A DNA stretch of 64,000 nucleotides, from contig NZ_QZDT01000022.1 of NCBI RefSeq assembly GCF_009917485.1, forward strand, positions 1 through 64,000. The letters are read 5' to 3'. Positions 1 through 8,122 of the stretch are shown here, in pieces (the stretch's first letter is position 1; the number at the start of each line of letters is the position of its first letter). This DNA comes from Parablautia muri. Lineage in GTDB: Bacteria; Bacillota; Clostridia; Lachnospirales; Lachnospiraceae. The notes under the pieces were generated by a model. It made no database searches. It saw nothing but the letters and a program-made list of their open reading frames with translations, and was not told the DNA's origin. A program made the translations under genes and the position numbers.

Positions 1-103
1 TCATTCATCTGAGATATGTAACTATAAATTCCTTGATTTTTTAAGGAAAATCACTTGACAATATAGGGAGGAATAAATCTTCTGAAATCAAAACAAGACT
101 GAC

Positions 104-131
104 ATATGTCCAAACTTCCTTGTCATAAACT
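104..131 (+). promoter_or_regulatory. possible sigma-E-like promoter of the split pdaB-like gene
   Basis: An ATA at 104-106 and CATAAACT at 124-131 are 17 bases apart. This resembles the mother-cell sigma-E pattern (ATA, 16-18 bases, CATAnnnT). It lies about 55 bases upstream of the deacetylase start. PdaB of B. subtilis belongs to the mother-cell programme, so such a promoter would make biological sense. The match is by eye only. Confidence 0.35.
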
Positions 132-184
132 GTAACAAAATTTATGACAGATATTGATTAAGATATTGATGAAGGGAGGATTTT

Positions 185-484
185 ATGAAAAAGTACATAG
201 AAAAGGTAAAGCGGATGGTTAGAATTTTTCCCGGAAGGCAGGAGGGGCAAAGCAAAGAGGAGTATGCAAGGCAGAGAGTGCTGCTCGGTATGAAATACGG
301 TGCTTTTTTACTGGCAGCTTTTGCAGTGCTGCGGGGTGTACTTGTAGTTGCGGGAGAAAGCATGACGGTGAGCAGCAGTGTGGATGGACGGGAGCTGCCG
401 ATTTACTGTGTGGAGAGGGATGAAAAGAAAATTGCCCTAAGCTTTGACGCGGCCTGGGGGAATGAGCGGTTGATGGAAGAATAG
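185..484 (+). pseudogene. 5' part of interrupted PdaB-like polysaccharide deacetylase
   Basis: This 99-residue frame starts at an ATG with a good GGGAGG site. It has a basic N-terminus, one membrane segment (about residues 35-57) and the first CE4/NodB motif, KIALSFDAAWGNE, at residues 82-94. Real homology stops there, and five unrelated residues (RLMEE) lead to a stop. The rest of the catalytic domain (HSxxH, RPPY and later motifs) is found at 12134-12712 in a separate frame. Joining the two at the shared core gives an uninterrupted protein of about 282 residues with family-like spacing. PdaB/YbaN-type deacetylases act on peptidoglycan during late sporulation. On its own this fragment cannot be active. 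It could be a permanent pseudogene or a gene rebuilt by excision in the sporulating mother cell. Confidence 0.85.
453..466 (+). other. left attachment site (attL) of the element
   Basis: CCTGGGG then GAATGAG encodes the WGNE residues of the deacetylase. The same CCTGGGG recurs at 12132 followed by AAATGAA, also coding WGNE in frame. A 7-base identical core with a near-identical flank suits a large serine recombinase, whose crossover is normally a central dinucleotide (here perhaps GG). The exact crossover cannot be fixed. Confidence 0.65.
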
Positions 485-685
485 ATTGAAAAATCAGAGA
501 TTTTTCATTCAACAAATTTGTGCTTGCGCCCAAATTTGAGGGCTGTTGGAAGCATGGAGGATAGATTGAAAAATCAGGGATTTTTCATTCAACAAATTTG
601 TGCTTGCGCCCAAATTTGAGGGCTGTTGGAAGCATGGAAGGATAGAATGAAAAATCTCCGATTTTTCATTCAACATATTTGCAGG
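481..685 (+). repeat. 2.5 tandem copies of an 80-base double-hairpin repeat (family R1)
   Basis: Two 80-base units (481-560 and 561-640) differ at only two positions. A third, partial and diverged unit covers 641-685. Each unit holds a hairpin (GAAAAATC/GATTTTTC), a second dyad (CAAATTTG...CAAATTTG around TGCTTGCGCC) and ends in GGAAGCATGGAGG, which looks like a Shine-Dalgarno site. Single diverged copies precede many other genes in the window. The stop codon of the deacetylase fragment lies inside the first unit. Confidence 0.85.
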
Positions 686-708
686 TCAAGAAGGGAGCGG
701 CTATTAGC

Positions 709-1539
709 ATGGAACGGAAGCTGGAGCTTTATGAAAAGAAGATATTGAAGGATAAGGAATTTCCCATCCAATTGATTGTGAATAAATGTCAGAGTAAGGG
801 AAAATATTTTAGCGCACATTGGCATGAACAGATTGAGCTTCATTATGTAGTGCGCGGAAAGACAGTGATCAGGCTAGAGCAGGAGGAGACGGTGGCTGAT
901 AAGGGAGCCCTTGTGATTGTCAATAGCAATGTGCTGCATGAGGGATATTGCAGGGGCGGTGAAATGGAGGTCATGGTGGTCATTTTTGATATGGAAGATT
1001 TTTCACAGGAATTTGCGGACAAGAATATTATTTTCAGGCCGCTGATTTCCGGCGATGACGAGATTTCCAGAATCATGCTGCGCATACATGAGGAGTATAA
1101 GAGGAAGGAAATTGGCTACCAGCTGGTCTGCAAAGGAGAGCTTTTAAAGCTTGTCACTTACTTAGCACGTAACGATGCGGTGGAAATGCTCTCGGAGGAG
1201 GATCTTTTAAAAAGGCGCAAAAAGTTAGAGCGGCTCAATACAGTCTATCAATATATTGAAAACCATTATGCGGAGCCGATAACCAACCGGGAGCTGGCGG
1301 AGATGGTACATTTAAGCGAGGGGCGCTTTTGTCATATTTTTAAGGAAAGCGCAGGGGCTTCCCCCTTACAGTATATCAATGAGATTCGGCTGAATAAGGC
1401 GATGAAGCTTTTAAAGAAAGGGGATTTTACGGCCACACAGGCGGCGGAGACGGTGGGTTTTTTAGATTATAATCATTTTGGGCGTATGTTCCGTAAATAT
1501 TTTGGCTGCACCCCTCTTGAAGCAAGAAAAAAAGTGTGA
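709..1539 (+). CDS. AraC family transcriptional regulator
   Basis: The protein has about 276 residues. Its N-terminal cupin-like sensing half contains AHWHEQIELHYVVRG. A C-terminal pair of helix-turn-helices starts near ENHYAEPITNRELAEMVHLSEGRF and ends with GFLDYNHFGRMFRKYFGCTPLEARK, the AraC signature. The ATG at 709 is chosen because AGGGAG lies 11 bases upstream; the frame is also open from a TTG at 679. It is the first gene inside the element and is followed by a sugar-catabolic gene set, so it is probably the ligand-responsive activator of that set. The ligand is unknown. Confidence 0.85.
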   Translation: MERKLELYEKKILKDKEFPIQLIVNKCQSKGKYFSAHWHEQIELHYVVRGKTVIRLEQEETVADKGALVIVNSNVLHEGYCRGGEMEVMVVIFDMEDFSQEFADKNIIFRPLISGDDEISRIMLRIHEEYKRKEIGYQLVCKGELLKLVTYLARNDAVEMLSEEDLLKRRKKLERLNTVYQYIENHYAEPITNRELAEMVHLSEGRFCHIFKESAGASPLQYINEIRLNKAMKLLKKGDFTATQAAETVGFLDYNHFGRMFRKYFGCTPLEARKKV

Positions 1540-1544
1540 AAAGG

Positions 1545-1690
1545 ACGGTCAGCATGCTTTGCGAACTGACCGTATGTGAAAAAAGCTGTAACGCTTCGCG
1601 CTCCAGCTTATTGTAATAAAGCAGAACAAAATAGCAGAATCGTATGAGTTTACAGCAGAAGAAAGCTATCTTTTTTCTGCAGTCTTTTTG
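1545..1690 (+). terminator. hairpins between the AraC gene and the sugar operon
   Basis: ACGGTCAG (1545-1552) pairs with CTGACCGT (1566-1573) but has no T-run. A second weaker hairpin at about 1653-1680, followed by AGTCTTTTTG, could be the actual terminator. Between them, 1586-1617 is a reverse-strand copy of repeat family R3. Confidence 0.4.
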
Positions 1691-1790
1691 TATAATAAAT
1701 GCAATTTCCGATATGCAGAAATATACATTTTTGCATGGGCGCTAACGAAGCTTTTCGGTAAAAAGTTACAATTAACAGGAGGGTAAAGAG

Positions 1791-2762
1791 ATGAAATTAG
1801 GAACTTTTACGGTAGTGCTTGGCGACATGGCATTGGATGAAGCGTGCGGCTTTTTAGAAGCAAACGGTGTACAGATGGTGGAAATCGGATGCGGCGGTTT
1901 CCCGGGAAAGGCTCATTGTGATGCGGCAGAGCTTTTGGCGGATGAGAAAAAACAGAAGGAATTTTTGGACACGATCCACAGGCACAATCTGGAAATCAGT
2001 GCATTAAGCAGTCACGGAAATATGGTACATCCGGATGCGGAAATTGCTAAGAAATTTGACGATGATTTGACCAACGCGATTTTATTGGCGGAAAAACTGG
2101 GTGTTCCCGTAGTGAATACATTTTCCGGCTGTCCCGGCGGAAGCGCTGCAGATAAGACGCCTAACTGGGTTACATGCCCTTGGCCGGAGGACTTTTCCGA
2201 AATTTTGGAATATCAGTGGAATGAGGTTTTGATTCCTTACTGGAAAAAGAAAGTAGCTTTTGCAAAAGAGCACGGCATACATAAAATTGCATTGGAGCTG
2301 CATCCGGGATTTTGCGTTTATAACACAAGAACATTGCTGCGCCTGCGCGAGGCAGTAGGGCCGGAAATTGGCGCAAACTTTGATCCTAGCCATTTGATCT
2401 GGCAGGGAATGGATCCTTGTGTGTGCATCAGAGAGCTTGGAAAAGCAGGCGCTCTGTTCCACTTCCATGCAAAGGATACAAAGATAGATCCCGTTAATGT
2501 GGCAGTAAACGGTGTTTTAGATACAATGCACTATGGCAATGAGATTGAGAGATCCTGGATTTTCCGTTCCGTGGGATACGGACATGGGGAAGAATTTTGG
2601 AAAGCAATTGCTTCTGAGCTGCGTCTGGCAGGTTATGACTATGCTATCAGCATTGAGCATGAGGACAGTCTGATGTCCGGCAGAGAAGGACTTCTTAAGG
2701 CCATTGAATGTCTGAAAAACGTATTGATTTTTGAAGAGAGAGGAAGCATGTACTGGGCATGA
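1791..2762 (+). CDS. sugar phosphate isomerase/epimerase (AP-endonuclease-2 TIM barrel)
   Basis: This 323-residue TIM-barrel protein belongs to the xylose-isomerase-like superfamily. Expected metal-ligand positions are visible in ALELHPGF, GANFDPSHLIWQG, FHFHAKDTK and the C-terminal SIEHED. Members isomerise or epimerise sugars, or cleave oxidised (3-keto) sugar derivatives, using a divalent metal. It has a strong ACAGGAGGG site and overlaps the next gene by 4 bases (ATGA), so it is translationally coupled to a Gfo/Idh dehydrogenase. That pairing suggests an oxidise-then-rearrange pathway for an unusual sugar, inositol or glycoside. The substrate cannot be read from the sequence. Confidence 0.85.
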   Translation: MKLGTFTVVLGDMALDEACGFLEANGVQMVEIGCGGFPGKAHCDAAELLADEKKQKEFLDTIHRHNLEISALSSHGNMVHPDAEIAKKFDDDLTNAILLAEKLGVPVVNTFSGCPGGSAADKTPNWVTCPWPEDFSEILEYQWNEVLIPYWKKKVAFAKEHGIHKIALELHPGFCVYNTRTLLRLREAVGPEIGANFDPSHLIWQGMDPCVCIRELGKAGALFHFHAKDTKIDPVNVAVNGVLDTMHYGNEIERSWIFRSVGYGHGEEFWKAIASELRLAGYDYAISIEHEDSLMSGREGLLKAIECLKNVLIFEERGSMYWA

Positions 2763-3811
2763 AAAAGCATACTTTAGCAATGGTCGGCTTCGGTGGTATG
2801 GCAGGCTGGCATTATGACTTAATTGAAAAGCTGGACAATTTATCTGTGGCCGGCATCTGGGACATAAAAGAGCAGCGGCGTGAATATGCCCGTTCCCGGC
2901 AGATTCACGTGTATGAAAGCCAGGAGGCGCTTTTAGCGGATGAACAAGTGGATTTGGTGCTGGTGGCAACTCCTAACGATGTACATAAAAGTATTGCAAT
3001 AGAGGCTATGAAGGCCGGAAAAAATGTGATAAGCGAAAAGCCTGTTACACTTTGTTCGGCGGATTTGCAGGAAATGATTAACGCATCCAAACAGTATGGG
3101 CGGTTTTTGACCGTACATCAAAACCGCCGCTGGGATGAGGATTTTCTCACTGTGAAAAGGCTTATGGAGGAAGGAACCTTAGGCGAGGTGTTCAGGCTGG
3201 AATCCAGAGTGCACGGCTCCCGGGGCATACCGGGAGACTGGCGGCAGGAGGCGGAGCACGGAGGCGGTATGGTGCTTGACTGGGGGGTTCATCTTTTAGA
3301 TCAGGCGCTTATGTTTTTTCCGGGGGTCAAGCTTAAGAGAGTGTATGCAACCTTGACAAATGTGACCAATCAGCTGGTGGATGACGGATTTACGGCGGAT
3401 TTGGGATTTGCAAACGGAATCCACATGATCGTGGAAGTAGGAACAAGTAATTTTATCAGCCTTCCCCGTTGGTATGTGTTGGGAACAGACGGCACGGCAA
3501 TGATTGAAGACTGGGGAGAGAATCTGAAGATTGTGCGTGCCTGCGGTGCGGACGAGGAGGATGTGGTCCCGGTGCGGACGGCGGCCGGCCTGACAAAGAC
3601 TATGGCGCCTCGGCGTGAGGACAGCATTTTTACGGAGGAACGCCCGGAGGAGAAAAGCGATATCTGTGATTTTTACCGAAACGTAATGGCCGTGCTGGAA
3701 GGACGGGAGGAAAGTTTGATCAAGCTGGAAGAAGTGGCGCGGGTCATGAGATTGATGGAAGCCATTTTTGAGTCTGCCCAAAAACAGCAGGTGATATATT
3801 TTGAAAAGTAA
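2759..3811 (+). CDS. Gfo/Idh/MocA family oxidoreductase
   Basis: The 350-residue protein has an N-terminal Rossmann fold (MVGFGGMAGWHYDLIEKL) and the family EKP motif (VISEKPVTL), whose Lys is catalytic in relatives. The C-terminal Gfo/Idh domain contains GGGMVLDWGVHLLDQALMFF. Such enzymes use NAD(P) to oxidise a hydroxyl of a sugar, inositol or glycoside. The gene starts on the ATGA overlap with the preceding isomerase. It is the first of two Gfo/Idh enzymes in this cluster and is clearly diverged from the second, so the two probably act at different steps or in different directions. Confidence 0.88.
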   Translation: MKKHTLAMVGFGGMAGWHYDLIEKLDNLSVAGIWDIKEQRREYARSRQIHVYESQEALLADEQVDLVLVATPNDVHKSIAIEAMKAGKNVISEKPVTLCSADLQEMINASKQYGRFLTVHQNRRWDEDFLTVKRLMEEGTLGEVFRLESRVHGSRGIPGDWRQEAEHGGGMVLDWGVHLLDQALMFFPGVKLKRVYATLTNVTNQLVDDGFTADLGFANGIHMIVEVGTSNFISLPRWYVLGTDGTAMIEDWGENLKIVRACGADEEDVVPVRTAAGLTKTMAPRREDSIFTEERPEEKSDICDFYRNVMAVLEGREESLIKLEEVARVMRLMEAIFESAQKQQVIYFEK

Positions 3812-3883
3812 AGTGTGATTTTTGTGGATTGGTTCCGGTATGGCAGATTGCTGCCGGAAAAGGGAAACATGGGAAAAATAAAT

Positions 3884-3944
3884 TGTCAGAGGAAAATTTG
3901 TGCCGGCGCCTAAAATATAGAGGTACTGGCAGGAATGGAGGTTT
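3884..3944 (+). repeat. diverged R1 repeat ending in a Shine-Dalgarno site
   Basis: GGAAAATTTGTGCCGGCGCC followed by a degenerate right arm and GGCAGGAATGGAGG matches the right half of the 80-base unit at 481. It ends directly at the ribosome-binding site of the next gene. Confidence 0.6.
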
Positions 3945-3947
3945 GGT

Positions 3948-4703
3948 ATGAATTTACCGGTTGCGGCGCAGATGTATTCTGTGCGTGAGGAGGCGGCTGC
4001 GGATTTTGATAAGACCATGCAGCAGCTTGCAGATATGGGGTATGACGGTGTAGAGCTTGCGGGACTTTATGGAAAGTCTGCAAAGGAAATCCGTTCCAGT
4101 TTAGAGAAGGCCGGACTGCAGGCAATCAGCGCCCATGTACCAATGGTCGAGTTTGAGCAGGATTTGGACAAAACTGTGGAGACTTATAAGGAGATTGGCT
4201 GTAAGTATGTGGCAATTCCTTATCTGGACAAAGAAAGATGGTATGGCGGCAGCAGGTATCAGGATACGCTTGATATGATGGTAAGGATATCTGAAAAATG
4301 CCGGGAGGCCGGGATGGTGCTTCTTTACCATAATCATAATTTTGAATTTGAAAAGACGGAACAGGGAGACTATCAATTAGATATCCTCTATGAAACGATT
4401 CCGGCGGATGTGCTGCAGACAGAGCTTGACTTGTGCTGGGTAAAGGTAGGCGGCGCTGACCCGGTTACATATCTGAAGAAATACAAGGGACGTTGCCCCC
4501 TTGTACACGTGAAAGATTTTATCCGTAAGGATGGAGAAGTGGTGCTGGTGGCAGTGGGAGACGGTGAGGTTTCGGCGGATGCGGTTGTGCCGGCTGCTGT
4601 GGAAAGCGGCGCAAATTGGCTGGTAATTGAACAGGACAGCCATACATTCGGAACGCCCATGGAAAATATGGAAAAGAGCCTGAAGTGTGTAAAAACGAAA
4701 TGA
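3948..4703 (+). CDS. sugar phosphate isomerase/epimerase (TIM barrel)
   Basis: The protein has 251 residues and starts MNLPVAAQMYSVREE. The barrel includes YDGVELAG near the N-terminus, the metal-ligand segment LLYHNHNFEFEK, ELDLCWVKVGG and VHVKDF. These are typical of IolE/IolI- and xylose-isomerase-like proteins. GGAGG lies 9 bases before the start, supplied by the upstream repeat. It is the second of three unlike TIM-barrel proteins in the same gene set. A role in epimerising or cleaving the product of the neighbouring dehydrogenases is likely but unproven. Confidence 0.85.
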   Translation: MNLPVAAQMYSVREEAAADFDKTMQQLADMGYDGVELAGLYGKSAKEIRSSLEKAGLQAISAHVPMVEFEQDLDKTVETYKEIGCKYVAIPYLDKERWYGGSRYQDTLDMMVRISEKCREAGMVLLYHNHNFEFEKTEQGDYQLDILYETIPADVLQTELDLCWVKVGGADPVTYLKKYKGRCPLVHVKDFIRKDGEVVLVAVGDGEVSADAVVPAAVESGANWLVIEQDSHTFGTPMENMEKSLKCVKTK

Positions 4704-4767
4704 AGTTACACTAAGGCGGCGGTTGTAAGAAAGAGAACGCGGAAGACGGTTGAAGGAGGATGATATC

Positions 4768-5844
4768 ATGAAAGTATTAAATGTTGGTGTTGTAGGTTGT
4801 GGCGGTATTGCCAACGGTAAGCATTTACCTGCTATGAAAAGAACCGGTCACTTTAAGATTGTGGCTTTTTGTGATTTGATAGAGGAGCGGGCCGAGAAAG
4901 CGAAGAAAGAGTATGGCACAGAGGATGCACGTGTTTATACGGACTATCAGGAATTGATCAAAGAAGAACTAGATGCGGTATATGTGCTGACTCCCAATAG
5001 CTCGCATGCGCCTATTGCGATTGCGGCAATGAAGGCAGGTAAGAATGTTATGTGTGAAAAGCCCATGGCAAAGACCTTTGCAGAGGCACAGGAAATGGTT
5101 AAGACCGCAAAGGAGACCGGAAAGATTTTGACCATCGGGTACCAGAACCGTTACAGGGGAGATTCCCAATACCTTAAGAAAGCATGTGTAAACGGCGATT
5201 TGGGTGAGGTTTATTACGCAAAGGCTCATGCAATCCGTAGAAGGGCAGTTCCTACCTGGGGCGTTTTTCTGGATGAAGAAAAACAGGGCGGCGGTCCGCT
5301 GATTGACATCGGTACCCATGCATTAGATTTGACATTGTGGATGATGGACAATTATGAACCGGCATCTGTAACCGGTTCCGTATTCCGCAAGCTGGCTGAC
5401 CAGAAGGATACCGGAAATGCCTGGGGAGACTGGGATCCGGAAATCTTTACGGTGGAGGATTCCGCCTTTGGCTTTATCAAGATGAAGAATGGCGCAACTA
5501 TTCACTTGGAAGCAGCCTGGGCGCTTAACAGCCTGGAAGTGGACGAGGCGAAAACAACTCTGTGCGGAACAAAGGCAGGAGCAGACATGAAGGATGGTCT
5601 GCGCATCAATCGGGTGCAGTATGGCAGACAGTGTGTGGAGAAACCGGCGTTAGATGCGGCTGGGGTTGCATTTTATGATGGCGATGCAGAAAGACCTGAG
5701 GATGAAGAACAGAAAGTATTTTATGAGGCAATCGTGGATGGAAAACCGTTGACCGTATTGCCGGAGCAGGCTATGGTGGTGACACAGATTCTGGAAGCAA
5801 TCTATGAATCTGCAAAGACAGGAAAGACGATTTACTTCGAATAA
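4768..5844 (+). CDS. Gfo/Idh/MocA family oxidoreductase
   Basis: The protein has about 358 residues. The ATG at 4768 is preferred because AAGGAGG precedes it by 7 bases and the Rossmann motif VGVVGCGGIANGKHLPAM then begins near residue 5. It carries CEKPMAKT (catalytic Lys), GYQNRYRGD and the C-terminal-domain motif GGGPLIDIGTHALDLTLWMM. This is a more canonical member than the first Gfo/Idh gene upstream. The N-terminal domain should bind NAD(P)(H) and the C-terminal sheet domain the sugar. It is in line with the sugar genes on both sides. Confidence 0.9.
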   Translation: MKVLNVGVVGCGGIANGKHLPAMKRTGHFKIVAFCDLIEERAEKAKKEYGTEDARVYTDYQELIKEELDAVYVLTPNSSHAPIAIAAMKAGKNVMCEKPMAKTFAEAQEMVKTAKETGKILTIGYQNRYRGDSQYLKKACVNGDLGEVYYAKAHAIRRRAVPTWGVFLDEEKQGGGPLIDIGTHALDLTLWMMDNYEPASVTGSVFRKLADQKDTGNAWGDWDPEIFTVEDSAFGFIKMKNGATIHLEAAWALNSLEVDEAKTTLCGTKAGADMKDGLRINRVQYGRQCVEKPALDAAGVAFYDGDAERPEDEEQKVFYEAIVDGKPLTVLPEQAMVVTQILEAIYESAKTGKTIYFE

Positions 5845-5867
5845 CATGAATCGCTGACAGGCATAAA

Positions 5868-5952
5868 GAACAGGTTGCAAAATCAAAGATTTTCAGGCTG
5901 CGGCTTTATGCCTGACGCTTAAATTTGTGGGCTGTCAGTTAAAATGGAGGAC
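5868..5952 (+). repeat. diverged R1 repeat
   Basis: It has a hairpin (GCAAAATC/GATTTTC), then GCTTAAATTTGTGGGCTGTCAG, and ends in ATGGAGG, the ribosome-binding site of the next gene. The organisation matches the 80-base unit at 481 with an altered middle part. Confidence 0.5.
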
Positions 5953-5956
5953 TGTG

Positions 5957-6736
5957 ATGACACTTGGAATTATTTCCTGGATCAAGGAAGAAGATTTTAT
6001 TAAAGTAAAGGAAAAGGGCCTTTCCTTTGTGGAGCTGGACGTAAATGACCGTGCGGAGGAGTTTTTGGCCCATGTGGACGAAGTCAAAGCATACAGTGAA
6101 AAATATGAACTGCCCATCCGGGCAATTGGCCGCTGGGGAAGCGGACGCATCTGTAAAGATGGTATTTGTGAGGATGAGCTTTCTTTGGAATGTCGGTTGA
6201 TTGATGCGGCGCAGAAGCTGGGCTGCAATATTTATATTACAGGCTGTAACTATGTGGATGAGCTTTCCTATTATGAAAATTGTGGACTGGCAATTGCCTA
6301 TTTTGAAAAGCTGATTGCATATGGAAAAGAAAAAGGTGTCAGGATTGCTACCTACAATTGCAGATGGAACAATTTTGTCTGCGATCCTATGGCGTTTACA
6401 GTGATTCATGGATACTTGAAGGATTTGTATATTAAGTACGATACCTCCCACTGCATTTATGCAGGCGGCGACTATCTGCAGGAGGCAAGAGACTGGGGCC
6501 AGCGCTTTATCCATGTTCATATCAAAGGAGCGCTTACGATTGACGGAAAACGTTTTGACGACCCGCCGGCAGGGATGGATATGACCAACTGGGGCGCGTT
6601 TTTAGCCATTTTATATGCGAAAGGCTATCAGGAAGGCTTAAGCATTGAGCCTCACTCTGCAAACTGGAAGGGCGAGCTGGGAGATAAGGGCGTGGATTAT
6701 ACCATTGACTTTATCCGGAAATTGATATTGATGTAG
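5957..6736 (+). CDS. sugar phosphate isomerase/epimerase (TIM barrel)
   Basis: The protein has about 259 residues, MTLGIISWIKEEDF... The frame is open further upstream, but the ATG at 5957 follows ATGGAGG at 7 bases. KYDTSHCIYAGGDYL, FIHVHIKGAL and the C-terminal SIEPHSANWKGE are the expected barrel strands carrying metal and substrate ligands. It is the last of five adjacent sugar-metabolism enzymes (three TIM barrels and two dehydrogenases). No transporter or kinase accompanies them, so the substrate must enter by a system encoded elsewhere. Confidence 0.82.
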   Translation: MTLGIISWIKEEDFIKVKEKGLSFVELDVNDRAEEFLAHVDEVKAYSEKYELPIRAIGRWGSGRICKDGICEDELSLECRLIDAAQKLGCNIYITGCNYVDELSYYENCGLAIAYFEKLIAYGKEKGVRIATYNCRWNNFVCDPMAFTVIHGYLKDLYIKYDTSHCIYAGGDYLQEARDWGQRFIHVHIKGALTIDGKRFDDPPAGMDMTNWGAFLAILYAKGYQEGLSIEPHSANWKGELGDKGVDYTIDFIRKLILM

Positions 6737-6768
6737 CAGACAACCCTTTTTCATACTTTTGTATATGG

Positions 6769-6802
6769 AGAATGCCTTGAAAGACAGGCATTCTTCAATC
6801 TT
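6769..6802 (+). terminator. probable terminator of the sugar operon
   Basis: AGAATGCCT (6769-6777) and AGGCATTCT (6786-6794) form a perfect 9-base stem, followed by TCAATCTTTT. The T-tract is imperfect. Confidence 0.55.
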
Positions 6803-6868
6803 TTAGGGTTTTATTTTTGCAGTGCAATATCAAAAAATATGAAATGTATAGAATAGGAGCATGCGGTT

Positions 6869-7522
6869 ATGGGGGAAGAAGAAAAAATAAAAGCCGGAGT
6901 TTTGTTCTGTCCTGTGGCGCCCGAATTAAAGGCAATTAAGCTGAAAACACATAATTTAAATGTGGATTACAATAAGACATATGAAGATGAAACGGAAAAA
7001 CGGGCGGCAATTCTTTCGGAGCTGATTGGCGAATTTGGCGAAGGAGGCTTTATACAGGGCCCCATTGCATTTCATTACGGAAAGCATACCAAAATCGGCA
7101 AAAACTTTTTTGCAAATTTTAATTTAACAATTCAAGATGACGCTGAGGTTATCATTGGAGATAATTGTAATTTTGGGCCAAATGTGACAATTGTAACGCC
7201 GATTCATCCTATGCGTGCGGATGAACGGAAGGCAATACTGACACCAGAGGGAAAGGAAAAACGCCTTTGCTATGCAAAGCCTGTACATATTGGCAGCGAC
7301 TGCTGGTTCGGCGCTTCGGTGACGGTCTGTCCCGGTGTGACGATTGGCGATAACTGCGTAATCGGCGCGGGCAGCGTTGTGACGCGTGACATTCCGGCAG
7401 GCTGCTTTGCTGCGGGGGTTCCGTGCAGGGTAATCAGAGAAATTACAGAGGCGGACAGTATGAAATATAAGCCGGAAATATTGGCGGATAATAGTGTAAA
7501 AAAAGGTTCTAAGATGCCATAA
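6869..7522 (+). CDS. maltose/galactoside O-acetyltransferase-like protein
   Basis: This 217-residue left-handed beta-helix acyltransferase has hexapeptide repeats through the C-terminal half (IGDNCNFGPNVTIVTPIHP, HIGSDCWFGASVTVCPGVTIGDNCVIGAGSVV). The His in IHPM is the catalytic His position. The N-terminal part resembles the Maa/LacA mac domain. Such enzymes move acetyl from acetyl-CoA to a sugar, often to detoxify non-metabolised sugars. It has its own gap, with a terminator before and after it, so it is probably a separate transcript. A second homologue lies at 24479-25081. Confidence 0.88.
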   Translation: MGEEEKIKAGVLFCPVAPELKAIKLKTHNLNVDYNKTYEDETEKRAAILSELIGEFGEGGFIQGPIAFHYGKHTKIGKNFFANFNLTIQDDAEVIIGDNCNFGPNVTIVTPIHPMRADERKAILTPEGKEKRLCYAKPVHIGSDCWFGASVTVCPGVTIGDNCVIGAGSVVTRDIPAGCFAAGVPCRVIREITEADSMKYKPEILADNSVKKGSKMP

Positions 7523-7541
7523 AACGTGGAGTAAGAAACAT

Positions 7542-7595
7542 AAACGGGGCTGATAAATTTGTGAGATAAAATCACAATTTATCAGCCCCGTTTTG
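7542..7595 (+). terminator. strong intrinsic terminator
   Basis: A long stem starts AAACGGGGCTGATAAATT at 7542 and is matched by AATTTATCAGCCCCGTTTT ending near 7594. The loop is about 9 bases. It can act on both strands and also faces the end of the toxin gene. Confidence 0.9.
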
Positions 7596-7858
7596 TGTAA
7601 AAATTTCATGAAAATTAGTAACAAAATTTTTGTGACCGCAAATAAAATATTTTACATCAAACTGCATTTTTTTTACATGAAAGCCGTCAATATGAATAAA
7701 AATACTGGAAAAAACAGGGTTTTTTAACAGACGTACCATTTTTGGTATTATTGATTTGACGGAATTATTTCAAGTATTATATACCCATAGCACTACGGAA
7801 CTGGAACACATATAATGATAGTCTGGCTTAAATTTAAGAAACGTTACCGTATAGGCGT
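7596..7858 (+). other. AT-rich gap with a promoter-like pair and no gene
   Basis: No coding frame was found. TTGACG (7756-7761) and TATATA (7778-7783), 16 bases apart, form a plausible plus-strand promoter that points into the 3' end of the minus-strand toxin gene. This could make an antisense RNA or be a relic. Confidence 0.3.
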
Positions 7859-8122
7859 TTACCTGCTGCTATAGTGGGAGCGGCATTGTAAGATTTCAAT
7901 TCGATTGTCAACAATCCGATAGACGAGGCGATTAACATCATCTATCCGGCGGCTCCAATAGCCCTGCAGGTTGCCTTTTAAAGGCTCAGGCTTGCCGATG
8001 CCGGAATATCCGTTGCGGTCGATATCCTGCAATAGCTGGTTGATGCGCTTTAATGTTTTTTTATCCTGTTTTTGCCAATACAGATAATCTTCCCAGGCAA
8101 AATCATCCCATGATTTAATCAT
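7859..8122 (-). CDS. YoeB/Txe family toxin (RelE superfamily mRNA interferase)
   Basis: The protein has about 87 residues, MIKSWDDFAWEDYLYWQKQDKKT... The C-terminus is ILQCRSHYSSR, with the YoeB-type terminal His-Tyr. Family members cut mRNA on the ribosome. The ATG at 8122 follows AGGTGGA, although the frame opens 12 bases earlier at a TTG. It overlaps the end of the antitoxin gene by 8 bases, the usual coupled arrangement. Lying between the sugar genes and the recombinase, it may stabilise the element against loss. Confidence 0.9.
   Translation of the reverse strand: MIKSWDDFAWEDYLYWQKQDKKTLKRINQLLQDIDRNGYSGIGKPEPLKGNLQGYWSRRIDDVNRLVYRIVDNRIEILQCRSHYSSR

Noticed and set aside
3296-4018. 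240-residue minus-strand frame
   Set aside because: Antisense to a Gfo/Idh gene and the next isomerase start, no motif, no ribosome-binding site.
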